This document shows positions 35,078-45,000 of a stretch of 64,000 nt of DNA, piece after piece. The notes below the pieces were generated by a model that was given only the letters and a program-made list of their open reading frames with translations, did not search any database and was not told the DNA's origin. The position numbers and the translations under genes were made by a program. Each line of letters opens with the position of its first letter. Within the stretch, counting starts at the first letter, position 1. This stretch comes from JADHUC01 sp964617665. GTDB lineage: Bacteria; Planctomycetota; Planctomycetia; Pirellulales; Pirellulaceae. The stretch lies in assembly GCA_964617665.1 (NCBI GenBank), contig CAZUAH010000003.1, positions 1-64,000 of the forward strand, in the 5' to 3' direction.

Positions 35078-37195
35078 CTACTGCGGTTCTGGCGCTCCAA
35101 GGAATTCCAGCCGATCCTTTTCCCAACCGAGCTTTGTCGCGACTTGCTGCGGATACTCCCAGCCAGACTCGCCGTCCTGACAAATCATGACGCTCGATCG
35201 TTCCATCGCCATCGCCATTGCCTGAGGCATGTCCAAGAACCGCAACACGTTCAGAAAGATTGGGCCGTCAGAGTGGGACTTCGACGGTTGCATGAGATCG
35301 AGCCGCGCGACCCTCGGTGTGAACAACGATGCGTAGAGTGCGACGCCAGCCATCTGCTTATTGCCCGCCATCTCCAGTGCCACGTCCGTTCTGCCGACGA
35401 TGCTGCGAACGGCCGCCGCCGCCCTTGCTACGTCCCACACTCGCATGCCGTCGCGAGTCTGACCAAGTAGCATGAACCGCCGGCGGATCTGCGTCTGCTT
35501 TCGCTCGTCGGGATTCCAGGCAGTCCGGCCGATTCCGCGCGGAGCGAAGTAGGCCAATGCAGTCTTCGAGCCTTTGATCGATTTGGCCAACGCGTCAAAC
35601 ACGGGCTGGTTGCCTTCAGCAGAACCTTCGTCCTGCAGTTGATCGGCAAACGCAACTTGCATCGTGGCGAGGAATTCTGGCCAGTCTTCATGGTTCAGGG
35701 CGAGCAACGAGACGCGATCCAAGCTCGCGAGATCCAAACCGGCCTGATGGGCGAGATAAAGCCTAAGGACCATATTCGGCTGCTCGCTGGTGAAGTCATA
35801 GGCGGACAAGCGGACACCATTCGACTCGGCCGAGAAAACCGCTTTCACGTCGAGGCCGTTTTCTGTTGCTGGCTCGGATGAGGGCCAACCACGGAAGACC
35901 TTTTCGCGCAAAGCTGCCATCCATTGCTGCTTCTGCTCCGTCCACTGCTCGGCGTTTTCCGGGACGGTCGGCTCGGCAGTCTTCGTGAACGTCTCCTGGA
36001 TCTTTGTATTCCGCTGGTCGTCGGGTAACTGCTCGAAGACTCTGAGCTGTTGCGGCTGGAACAGCTTCGTTGCGGTCGTTTCGATCAGCGGGTCTTCCCC
36101 TTTCAGGAACTTGTTGAACCAGTGGAAGGCATGGATACGAAGCTCTTGTGTATCCTTGTGCGGCCCTTCACAGATCTGCAGGCCGATGTGCTGGACTTTG
36201 CCGTGCATTTCGTAGATTCGCCGGGCCTTGGTGTATACGTCGACCACACCGTCCAGCGGGAAGATGCGGTCTTTGTCGGTGTTGGAGATCAACAAAGGGC
36301 GCGGCGAGACCATTGCCGCGACCATAGGGAAGTCCCACCGGTACGTGTTGACCATATACATACAGTCGCAGTGCCCTTCGACGCAGCCTTCGACGACGTG
36401 GTTCTTCAGGCTGGTGATACCTGCCACGGGAACAGCCGCCTTGATCCGCTCGTCCAGAGCGGAGATCCACCAGCTATAAGCGCCGCCTCCGGAACGGCCG
36501 GTCACGCCGATCCGCTCGGGATCCACTTCGGGCCGCGACTGCAGATAGTCCAACGAGCGAATGCAATTCCAGGCTTCGGTACCGGCTGACGTGTATCCGC
36601 GAGCGTTCCACCACCACATCTTCTCGCGGTACGTGCCGTGATGAATCCCTTCGATCTCGCCCAGTTGCAGCGTGTCGATCGTCAGGCACACGTATCCGTT
36701 GCGAGCAAACCAACCGCCGTGATGTTGATAGTTTGCCTTGTTGCCGTAGCTGACGCCGTCGATCTTCACCCGCCCGTGACCGCAGACGTACAGGATCGCC
36801 GGGAGCTTTTCATCGCGTTGTTTAGGCACGTACAGGTTGCCGGTCACGTACAGGCCGGGACGCGATTGGAAGTGGAGCTTCTCCACGGTGAATTCTTCAT
36901 GCTCCGTCGTGCCGGTGATGGTCGCCTCGAGCGGCGTCTTATCCGGCAGAGGATCGAGGCCGAGCATTTCGAAAAGCTGTTTACGGTAACCATCCTTCCT
37001 CGCCTGCCAGTCATCGAGTGTTTTGATATCGCTCAGACAATTCTCAGTCAGTTCCGCAGTTTCGGCGCGGAAGTAGGCTTCCAGCGCGTCGTCGGCACGG
37101 CTTGGGCCGAGATCGACCCATCTGGATTCGCCGCCGATCATCGACGCTACGCAGCAAAACAAGACTGTGACGGACAAGCAGAAGCGTTTCGTCAT
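35078..37195 (-). CDS. Secreted acetyl-xylan-esterase-like alpha/beta hydrolase
   Basis: The ATG at 37195 follows AAGGAG; the frame is open for 108 more codons upstream, but these cross a palindromic repeat and do not look coding. The 705-residue protein has a signal peptide (FCLSVTVLFCCVASMIGG), a catalytic domain with GNLYVPK, AILYVCGHG, GYVCLTIDTLQLGEIEG, the nucleophile motif GVTGRSGGGAYSW, and ISNTDKDRIFP for the acid. A second part after about residue 430 contains repeated hydrolase-like segments and may be a degenerate second domain. Substrates are likely polysaccharide esters. It is the first gene of a two-gene unit with DUF6807. Confidence 0.8.
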   Translation of the reverse strand: MTKRFCLSVTVLFCCVASMIGGESRWVDLGPSRADDALEAYFRAETAELTENCLSDIKTLDDWQARKDGYRKQLFEMLGLDPLPDKTPLEATITGTTEHEEFTVEKLHFQSRPGLYVTGNLYVPKQRDEKLPAILYVCGHGRVKIDGVSYGNKANYQHHGGWFARNGYVCLTIDTLQLGEIEGIHHGTYREKMWWWNARGYTSAGTEAWNCIRSLDYLQSRPEVDPERIGVTGRSGGGAYSWWISALDERIKAAVPVAGITSLKNHVVEGCVEGHCDCMYMVNTYRWDFPMVAAMVSPRPLLISNTDKDRIFPLDGVVDVYTKARRIYEMHGKVQHIGLQICEGPHKDTQELRIHAFHWFNKFLKGEDPLIETTATKLFQPQQLRVFEQLPDDQRNTKIQETFTKTAEPTVPENAEQWTEQKQQWMAALREKVFRGWPSSEPATENGLDVKAVFSAESNGVRLSAYDFTSEQPNMVLRLYLAHQAGLDLASLDRVSLLALNHEDWPEFLATMQVAFADQLQDEGSAEGNQPVFDALAKSIKGSKTALAYFAPRGIGRTAWNPDERKQTQIRRRFMLLGQTRDGMRVWDVARAAAAVRSIVGRTDVALEMAGNKQMAGVALYASLFTPRVARLDLMQPSKSHSDGPIFLNVLRFLDMPQAMAMAMERSSVMICQDGESGWEYPQQVATKLGWEKDRLEFLGAPEPQ

Positions 37196-37257
37196 GGCAA
37201 GAAGCTCCTTGGGTAGAACTTGGTGTCGATGGAAGCAGTCTCGGAAGTCGTGGTGTA

Positions 37258-37340
37258 GGGGGTGGCCGGGGTTGGAGCGGTGCGAAACCCCCGGCGGTTT
37301 CAGGACCGGGGCTTCCCTTCGGTCCAGCCCCGGCCACCCA
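37258..37340. repeat. GC-rich palindromic repeat
   Basis: GGGTGGCCGGGGTTGGA near 37260 is nearly complementary to TCCAGCCCCGGCCACCC near 37323. An inner region contains another pair of ACCCCCGG-type words. It lies in the 385-base divergent gap between the esterase gene and the DUF1080 gene; the rest of that gap (37341-37580) shows nothing recognisable except the DUF1080 ribosome-binding site. Confidence 0.75.
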
Positions 37341-37580
37341 ACTCGTTCGTTCAAACTGGTCCTGGTGCTTGCGAGCGGATGATTGGCATGTCCATCCGCA
37401 GACAACTGCGCATCCAGCAAACCATGCGGTGCGAGCAAAGGCAAGATAGGGGCACGATCAAAACGTGTGAATTGATGTGTCGCTAGAAATCTTCGCTCGC
37501 TGGACATTGCAAAACGCACAGGATACGCTATGGAAAGTTCATTCTTGTGTCACCTGGACAATGTTTGCAATGGAGAAGCC

Positions 37581-38171
37581 ATGAGTTCTACGAGTATCAA
37601 CGCTATCGTAGCTTCGATCGTGACTGCCGGACTGTTTGTTGTGGGTACCGCCTCTGCGGGCGACCCGGTTGTACTGTTTGATGGAAAGACGTTGGATAAT
37701 TGGGACGTGATAACATGCGAGGCGGTGGTCCAGGATGGTGCGATTTTGCTCAAGTCAGGCAACGGGCTCGTACAGACCAAGAAACGCTATGCCGATTACG
37801 TTTTCGAATACGAATGGAAAGCGCTGAAACCCGAAGGTTGGGATTCGGGTGTCTATTTTCGATACGCCGAGGTGCCCGAGGGACGTCCCTGGCCGAAGCG
37901 ATATCAGGTGAACTTGCGTGTGGGAATGGAAGGAGACCTGGGCGGCTTCAAGGACGGGCGCAACACCATTGCCACCAAGCCTCGAGACTGGAATCGTTTC
38001 GAACTGACGGTCAAAGGCACGACCGCCGCACTGAAAGTAAACGGCAAAGACGCATGGAAAATTGATGGAATCGAAGATCCAAACGGTTTTATCGCCCTGC
38101 AATCCGAAGTACCGGGAGGAGGTCAATTCCTCTTCCGCAACATCCGCATCACCGAGCTTGACAAAGATTGA
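37581..38171 (+). CDS. Secreted DUF1080 (3-keto-disaccharide hydrolase-type) protein
   Basis: The ATG at 37581 has GGAG upstream; an ATG at 37530 in the same frame lacks a signal peptide start. The 196-residue protein has a signal peptide (IVASIVTAGLFVVGTASAG) and the concanavalin-like DUF1080 fold: DPVVLFDGKTLDNWD, YADYVFEYEWKALKPEGWDS, GVYFRYAE, NRFELTVKGTTAALKVNGK and GFIALQSE. Some DUF1080 proteins cleave 3-keto-glycosides. The following Gfo/Idh oxidoreductase gene would provide the sugar oxidation step expected in such a pathway. Confidence 0.88.
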   Translation: MSSTSINAIVASIVTAGLFVVGTASAGDPVVLFDGKTLDNWDVITCEAVVQDGAILLKSGNGLVQTKKRYADYVFEYEWKALKPEGWDSGVYFRYAEVPEGRPWPKRYQVNLRVGMEGDLGGFKDGRNTIATKPRDWNRFELTVKGTTAALKVNGKDAWKIDGIEDPNGFIALQSEVPGGGQFLFRNIRITELDKD

Positions 38172-38319
38172 TCGCCATACGATCCTGATCACAAGGACGT
38201 CCGTGCCCCTAAACGCATGATCTCCATTCGATCGCTTGGTTGAACCGTGAGGTCGCGTGTGTTACGTATGCGAGTGGTGGTGGCAGACTGGCGAGGATCA
38301 AGTTGAAAGGAGCCTTTCG

Positions 38320-39723
38320 ATGAGTAACGGTGACAGCAGACCCGATCGCGGCGGCGTGTGTTCCCGTCGCGAGGTGTTGGGCGGTGCAATGGCCGCCATG
38401 GCTTCGGTGGCGATCGTGCCGCGTAGCGTCTTGGGTGGCGCCGGACAAACCGCACCGAGCGACAAACCGATACTCGGCGGTATCGGCATTGGTGGTGTGG
38501 GGCATGGGCAACTCAGTGCGTGTGACAAGGTTGGATTTCAGATCGAGGCCCTTTGCGATGTGGACGATTCCTACGCAAAGAAGTCCTACGACAAGTGGCC
38601 CAAGGCGCGGCGGTACCGGAACTATCGCGAGATGCTGGATGCGGAAGACAAGCGGATCGACGCCGTCTACATCGGCACACCGGACCACTCGCACGCAGTC
38701 ATCGCCATGGAAGTGCTTCGCAAGAAAAAACACGTCTGCTGCGTGAAACCGCTTACCAGGACAATCGACGAATGCCGCGTCGTCGTCGACGCTGCCAAGA
38801 AAGCCGGCGTGGCAACGCAAGTGACGGCGTCGCCGAACACGGGCGAAGGCGGTTGCCGCACGTGCGAATTGATTTGGGCCGGCGCCATCGGTCCGGTCCG
38901 TGAAGTTCACATCTGGTCGAATCGGCCGCTGTGGCCACAGGGGATGATGACGCCGCCCGGCGAGGATACGATTCCATCGACGCTGGACTGGGACTTGTGG
39001 CTGGGACCGGCCAAGGCGATTCCCTTCAAGGCAACCTGGCCGGAAGGGCACTACGCAATGAAGCAGGTCAACGTGCCGGGGCGAGCACCCCGAAACGCCG
39101 TTTATCACCCGTGGAATTTCCGTGGATGGTGGGCCTTCGGCACCGGCGCGCTGGGCGACATGGGTTGCCATCACCTGAACACGCCCTACCGCGCGTTGAA
39201 GCTGGGACATCCGACCAGCGTACACGCCTCGGCGACAAAGGTATTCGAAGAAACAGCACCCCTGGGTTCGATCGTCACCTACGACTTCCCTGCCCGCGAG
39301 GACATGGAACCGGTCCGTGTCACGTGGTACGACGGCGGTATAAGACCTCCCTGTCCACCAGAGCGAAAAGGTGCCCCGATGCCCTCGTCCGGTACCATGT
39401 ACGTTGGCGACGAAGGCATCATGTTCGGTTCGAGCATCCTGCCGGCCGAGCGGGCGGCGAAATCCAGAGACGTCCCCAAGACACTCACACGTCGCTCGGG
39501 CACCTGGGGCGAATGGATCGAAGCGTGTCGAGGCGGCGAACAGGCGGGATGCCATTTCGAGTGGGCGGGCCTGTTGACCGAGTTCACCCTGCTGGGCAAC
39601 ATCGCCATCCGCACGGGCAAGCACCTGGAGTGGGACGCGGAGAAACTGCAGTTCACTAATTTCGATGGCGCCAACAAGTACGTTCGCGAGGAGTACCGCG
39701 AGGGCTGGTCGCTGGACGGCTGA
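38320..39723 (+). CDS. Gfo/Idh/MocA-family oxidoreductase with Tat signal
   Basis: The ATG at 38320 follows AAGGAG. The 467-residue protein has a twin-arginine signal (CSRREVLGGAMAAMASVAIV), a Rossmann nucleotide-binding region (GGIGIGGVGHGQLSACDKVG), an EALCDVDDSYA acidic strand end, YIGTPDHSHAVIAMEVLRKK and the catalytic-lysine motif CVKPLTRTIDECR, where EKP is replaced by VKP. The C-terminal domain contains the planctomycete-type GDMGCHHLNTPYRALKLGHP. It probably oxidises or isomerises a sugar outside the cytoplasm, using a cofactor exported with it. The upstream DUF1080 gene supports a 3-keto-sugar pathway. Confidence 0.88.
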   Translation: MSNGDSRPDRGGVCSRREVLGGAMAAMASVAIVPRSVLGGAGQTAPSDKPILGGIGIGGVGHGQLSACDKVGFQIEALCDVDDSYAKKSYDKWPKARRYRNYREMLDAEDKRIDAVYIGTPDHSHAVIAMEVLRKKKHVCCVKPLTRTIDECRVVVDAAKKAGVATQVTASPNTGEGGCRTCELIWAGAIGPVREVHIWSNRPLWPQGMMTPPGEDTIPSTLDWDLWLGPAKAIPFKATWPEGHYAMKQVNVPGRAPRNAVYHPWNFRGWWAFGTGALGDMGCHHLNTPYRALKLGHPTSVHASATKVFEETAPLGSIVTYDFPAREDMEPVRVTWYDGGIRPPCPPERKGAPMPSSGTMYVGDEGIMFGSSILPAERAAKSRDVPKTLTRRSGTWGEWIEACRGGEQAGCHFEWAGLLTEFTLLGNIAIRTGKHLEWDAEKLQFTNFDGANKYVREEYREGWSLDG

Positions 39724-39750
39724 CAACAGCCCGTCGGACGCTACGCTCCT

Positions 39751-39776
39751 GGTTCCCAAGCTTCAGCTTGGGAACC
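39751..39776. terminator. Terminator-like hairpin after the Gfo/Idh gene
   Basis: GGTTCCCAAGC, a TTCA loop and GCTTGGGAACC form a perfect 11-base stem 28 bases after the Gfo/Idh stop. No T run follows, so it may be a repeat element rather than an intrinsic terminator. A further weak repeat (GCCCAACG / CGTTGGGC) lies at about 39811-39841. Confidence 0.6.
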
Positions 39777-39869
39777 GACTTGGCGTGGAGTCCTCGTTCA
39801 AACCACCGTGCCCAACGACCCGCGCGCCCAGTCCGTTGGGCTTGGGGTTAAGCGAACATGTTTGATCAC

Positions 39870-41795
39870 TCATAGAGACAGCACGAATTCGGCCAGGTCG
39901 TCTACCTCTTCTTCGGAAAGGCTTTCGACATCTCCAGACGTTTTGCCATGCCTTCCCTTGCCGATCAGCTCTTGGATTGTAGTAAAACTGCCGTCGTGCA
40001 TGTACGGGGCGGTCCTCCAGGCTTCGATCAAGGTCGGCGTGTCGAAGTCGCTGCGACGATCGTGCCTCGCTCGGGAACCGACGTTGTGCATCTTCAGATC
40101 GGTATATAATGGTTCAGGATGACAGCCAACGCACCCGACACGGCTGCTGAAGAATAGCTCCTTGCCACGCACAGCGGCTTCACTCAATTCGCCGTCCACC
40201 AAGTACGGGCTTGGCACGGGCACGAGCGATTTCAGGTACTCGTCGATGGCTGCGGCGTCGCCTTCCGGGCGCACGGCGAATTGGATATGGCGAATTCCCG
40301 ATCGCACCGCCGCTTTGGCGTTCTCGCGAATGCCGCCGATCATCGACGGCGGCGTCTGATGAGCCAGCAACATGCTCTTTACGCTCTTGGCATTCCCGAT
40401 CCCGTCGTTCAGCAAGTCCCAGTTCAACGCGTCCATTCGTGCGTCAGGGTGACAGCTTGCACAACTCTGCCATTGTTGAAAGCAAAAATGGGCGTCGTGG
40501 AAGCACAATTCGCCGCGCCGTTCCGCAGTCAACTCGGACTCGGGCCCCAACGGTATCAGTTTCACCGGATAGTCTGACTTGTCCTCCAAATCGACGACAG
40601 CCAGCAGGTCGCAGAAGTACACCGCGACGTAGACCTTCGAGCCAATCACAGCCAGCCCCCGTGGACCGCTAATGGGCAGCCCCTCGTCCGACGCCGTTTC
40701 GGAGTCGCCGTTCGGTCGCAGTTTGATACGACGCCGCATGCGGGCCAGGAACTCCAAATCGTTCGGCACATCGCTGGCGGTGGTTGCCGAATAGATGTCG
40801 AGCCCGCGTGACTTGGCTTCCGCCATAGTTTTTGGGATGCCCGCCAGCTTCTCGTGCAAGGCGTCCGCGTCGATCACACTGACCTCGTGCGTGCCGGCAT
40901 GCGTCACCACGATCTGCTTGCCATCTGCTGTGGTGGCAACGCCCCACGGGTTCGCGGCGCCCGACTCGACATCGTCCAACAGTACCGTATTGATCAACTC
41001 CTTCGAGGCAACGTCGATGATGCTGATGGCGTTCGTGTTCATCCAACCTCGTTCCAGTTGCGTCGTGGGTATCTGGAAACGCGAGAGGATGTGTGCGACG
41101 TACGCGTACTTCCCATCAGGCGAAAAGCAGATCTCGCGAACGCTGGAACTGCCGTTGTGAAGCCGGATGCTGGACGCTTCGAGGTCGCCTGTGTCGATCA
41201 CAGTGATCTCCGCGGCCACGTGGTACGCGTTGGCAGGACTGACCGGTAGCAGGTTCGATACGAACACGAGACTGCCATCCGGCGAGACGGCAGAAGCGTG
41301 AGGCTCGCGTAGCGCCTTTACTCGCTGGATCTCCTTCTTCGACTCCAAGTCAATCACCGAAACATCGTTGTCGAAGCGGTTGCAGACGTACAACCGTTTG
41401 CCGTCCGGCGCGAGTGAGGGGCCGCACGCGGTATGCCCCACAGGGATCGTCGCGGACACTTGCCCCGAAGCTGGATCCGCTACACACACGATGCCTGTCG
41501 GGCCGCTGCAGGTGATGTACAGTCTTGAACCGTCCGCATTCGCGGCCACACCCGTCGGTCGAGCCGGACAGGCGACACTCTGAATCGCCTTCTCGGCAGC
41601 GACGTCGACTACGTCGACCCTGTTGCCGTCGGTTTCAACGACGTAGAGCCTCTTCCCGTCCTTCGAGGCTACAACGTCGATTGGACCAAGGTACTGGCCT
41701 TCGGCCCCGCTGGACGAGCCAGCCGAACCGAGGCAAACCAAGAGGACGGATACCATGTTCAACGTGACGATGACAAATGGCGACTTGAGGATCAT
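39870..41795 (-). CDS. YVTN beta-propeller with two cytochrome c haem sites
   Basis: The ATG at 41795 follows AGGAG. The 641-residue exported protein begins with a signal-like segment (FVIVTLNMVSVLLVCLGSAG). About 350 residues form a YVTN-type beta-propeller (for example DGKRLYVVETDGNRVDVVD and FDNDVSVIDLESKKEI). The C-terminal third carries two CxxCH haem motifs, CASCH and CVGCH, with the layout of di-haem cytochrome c peroxidase/MauG relatives, ending in TAPYMHDGSFTTIQELI. It probably transfers electrons outside the cytoplasm; no partner is adjacent. The neighbouring genes give no clear pathway. Confidence 0.85.
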   Translation of the reverse strand: MILKSPFVIVTLNMVSVLLVCLGSAGSSSGAEGQYLGPIDVVASKDGKRLYVVETDGNRVDVVDVAAEKAIQSVACPARPTGVAANADGSRLYITCSGPTGIVCVADPASGQVSATIPVGHTACGPSLAPDGKRLYVCNRFDNDVSVIDLESKKEIQRVKALREPHASAVSPDGSLVFVSNLLPVSPANAYHVAAEITVIDTGDLEASSIRLHNGSSSVREICFSPDGKYAYVAHILSRFQIPTTQLERGWMNTNAISIIDVASKELINTVLLDDVESGAANPWGVATTADGKQIVVTHAGTHEVSVIDADALHEKLAGIPKTMAEAKSRGLDIYSATTASDVPNDLEFLARMRRRIKLRPNGDSETASDEGLPISGPRGLAVIGSKVYVAVYFCDLLAVVDLEDKSDYPVKLIPLGPESELTAERRGELCFHDAHFCFQQWQSCASCHPDARMDALNWDLLNDGIGNAKSVKSMLLAHQTPPSMIGGIRENAKAAVRSGIRHIQFAVRPEGDAAAIDEYLKSLVPVPSPYLVDGELSEAAVRGKELFFSSRVGCVGCHPEPLYTDLKMHNVGSRARHDRRSDFDTPTLIEAWRTAPYMHDGSFTTIQELIGKGRHGKTSGDVESLSEEEVDDLAEFVLSL

Positions 41796-42036
41796 ACGAC
41801 GACTCCTGTCAGGCCAACTCAGCAAGACTCAGACGTCTCGCCGAACCGCTGAAGTGCGATGGGCTCCGAGCGTTCCGAGTACACACCATTGTATGATACT
41901 CGATTTTTCGCTGCAGCGGGTTCACTGGCCAACCAAGAGAGAGAATCGCACCAGAACGGCCGTGGGGATGAGAAACGTATACAGATAGCCCCCCAACAAA
42001 GGAACTCGCTGCTTGGAGTTTTGGCAGTCTTGGTAC

Positions 42037-45000
42037 CTAATTGGCCTCAACGTACTGCTTGGCTTGCGTTTGGATCCGGTTGAATTGGCGTGGCCACTCG
42101 CCGTCGACGACTTGCTGCATCAGACGTTTGGCGTCTTCTTTGCGTCCGGCTTCGAGCAGAACCTGTGCTCGGTCCCAGAGAATCTGGGCGTTGGTTGCTT
42201 CGGCTTCGAACGCGGATGCGTAGGCTCGATCGGCCAATTCCAGATGGCCTTGTTTGCGGAGCATTTGCGCCATGCTGACCCACGGAGCGGCTTCGTTCGG
42301 CCGGGCGGCCAGTGGTGTGGTCAGGTAGTCCCATGCCAACTCGGACGCGCCCAGGTCGCCGAAAATGCGGGCCGCCGTCTGGCAGGCCGTTGTGGGATCG
42401 GGGTCGATCGCTCGCCAGCGGTCGGCCGCTTGGATCACGCGGGCTAGAAGTCCGTCGGAAGGTTCCGAGTCCAACGTGACGATCGATTTGGCTAACTGCT
42501 CGTACTGTTGTAGCAACGTTCCGTAGTCGTTTCTAACGACTTTCACATTGAACTCGCCGGACAGGGTCTCGTACTTCCGCAATAGCATCTGCTGCATGCA
42601 CTCCAGTGCTCGAGCGGTCATGCCCTGCTGCTCTGCAACTCTGGCCGCCAATTGCCACATGGCCTTCGACTGGCGACATCGCTTCTCGTCCAACAGCGGC
42701 CACAACATGGCGCCCGCTCGTTCCTTTCGCTTGCTGTGCCAAAGGCATTCGGCGGCTGCCAGTCGCGTGGGCCAATGCTTGCCGCCGCGGATCGAGTCCG
42801 TCGCCAGGCGAAACAGTTCTTCGCCCAACTCCGCATCGCCCACGTGCTCCGCTTGCCAAGCCAAGTAGGCTGCGTCCGGGCCGTTCTTCTGTTCAATTTG
42901 CTTCTCGGCCGCCAATCGCATCAATTTGCGCCAGTCCCCTTGCCGGCTGTTGTAGGCAAACGCCTTGTGGAAGTCTGCATCGATCGGCGGCAACACGCCA
43001 GTCTCCAGCGTGTCGGCGTGTAGCTGGGCGAATAACCGCTGGGCCAACTTCCAATCGCCGGACTTGTGCATCGAACGAGCATGTTCGTAGCGGGCGACAT
43101 ACGCAAGTTCGGGCACGTTTCGGAATTGCTTGAAGGCTTCGCCCACTTCCCGATAGAATTCGTCGACCTGCCGCTCGTCTCGTGCAGCTAGCAACAGGGC
43201 AAACCCCAGGTGCGGCACATCGCAACGACGAACGAAGTCCAGTAGCCGCTTGCGGTTTTGCGCCTGCCTGTCCGCCTTCTCCTTCTGGTCGCCGCTGTAC
43301 AGCGCCCAAAGATCGCGAAACTCGGCCAATTGCTGGAGGAAACCGTCCGCCGGTCCGCCGATCGTACCGAATTGGCCTTGCCCGCTCTCATACCGCAGTT
43401 TCAGATAGGCCGCAATGTACTTGGCCAGCGGATGATCCGGCTGATCTTCGAGTGGATCAAGTTGAGTATTGTATCCGCCACCGAAATTGTGCGGCTTCTT
43501 CGGATCCCACTTACAGCCCGTGGTGATCAGCAGTGTGTAGAGCCCCAGCCGCGTGTCGCCGCCGGCGATGCGTTGGGCGATGATCTGCTGCGCCAGCGAC
43601 GTATTAAGCCTTAGTACAGCCGAGAGTGCCTGCGAAGTGTCGTCTTCTGTCCAACTGTTCGCTTGACCAGGTGTGAGAAGGGCAGACGCCCACTGTCCCC
43701 TGTGCAACAATCGAACCGGCATCGGCAGGATGACCAGATCCGTTGTGTCGGGCTTCAACGCGGGTGCACCGCACGGTTTCAGTTTGACCTTTCGCTCGCA
43801 CAACAGTCTGTCTTCGCTGTCGAGCCATCGCGTTGTGCCGTCGGCCGCGTAGGTCTGTCGCGCCAGCGTCTCGTCACCGGGCATTCGGACCAATCGCCGT
43901 TCGGCCAGCCGCCCGTCGCTGGCAAAGATCAGCAGCATCCGAACGTGTTCGGGCGGTTGTCCGTCCCGCGACTTCAGCCGCGGGATTCCGTGCGGCACGA
44001 TCACTACGCTTTTGTCGTCCAACGCCTTCAGGTCGGCGCCCCGAGCCAGATCCTCTGCGGGCGGCAGCGCCCAGGGAATCAGCGCGCCGAGGTATCGACG
44101 ATGAAACCGACTCGACTCGCGCCGGGCACCGACACCCAGTTCGGGATAAAGGTGCCACACATTGTTGCCATCGCACATAGCCAGCTCGCGCAGGCCGCCA
44201 GTCTTCCGCTCGTAGCGATACCGGCCTGTGCCGTCGAAATCGATCGAAAACAACGGCTTGCCTTCGGAGTCGGTTTTCGTAGCGGTCTGCCAGCCACGGC
44301 CTCGCGATTTTTCAATCAGTTCGCTCGCTTCTTCGTCGATCTTCCCCGGCGCGGCGTTGGGATCAGGTTTGGCTTCGGCCTCCAGAACGGCCAGCACGTC
44401 GGCCAGAGTCGTATCCATAGCTGGTGCATATTTCAAGAGGTCGAAGTTGTCGCTCCAATCAGCCTCGATCTCGGGCTGCCCGTACGTGAGTGTCGGAGCC
44501 AGCCCCTTCTTCAGACGCCGGAGCACGGCGGCTGGCCGGTACTCGGCAGCTACGCACGACCGGGCTTCGTCCGGCGTCGTGATCAGCAGCACGTTGCCGC
44601 GGACAACGAACGTCAGTTGCAGAGGTCGCAAGATGTGGCGCAATGCGCCCCACAGCGAGATGTCTTCCAGTTGAATGGTTTGTATCGAGGCGTCGGCGAA
44701 GTCTTTGTCGGCCAGCAGGCTCGCGTCGATCTGGATGTCCAAGTCGTGTTGCTCCTTCAAGTAGTCGATCACATCCAGCAACGGCGCATCGACGAAGTCC
44801 AGGCGAGTGGGCGACCGCAGGGCCTTCAAAACGGCGCTCTCACTGACCGGGTGGGCCATCGGGATCTCCGGCAGCCATCCAAGGTAGTCGATGGTGAAAT
44901 GCCCCCCCGCATAATGCCTCCCCCAAGAGCCGAAACGCGACGAGCCGTCGAAAGCAAAGGTCGTCACCTCACCCATACCGGAAAACATCGGCATGGGAGT

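Noticed and set aside
36600..37519. Longer start (37519) for the acetyl-xylan-esterase-like gene
   Set aside because: The extra 108 codons run through a palindromic repeat and precede a clear signal peptide with AAGGAG site at 37195.
38209..39759. Open frame of 516 codons on the minus strand opposite the Gfo/Idh gene
   Set aside because: It mirrors a gene with clear signal peptide, Rossmann motif and ribosome-binding site. Long antisense frames are expected in GC-rich DNA, and its translation shows no domain.
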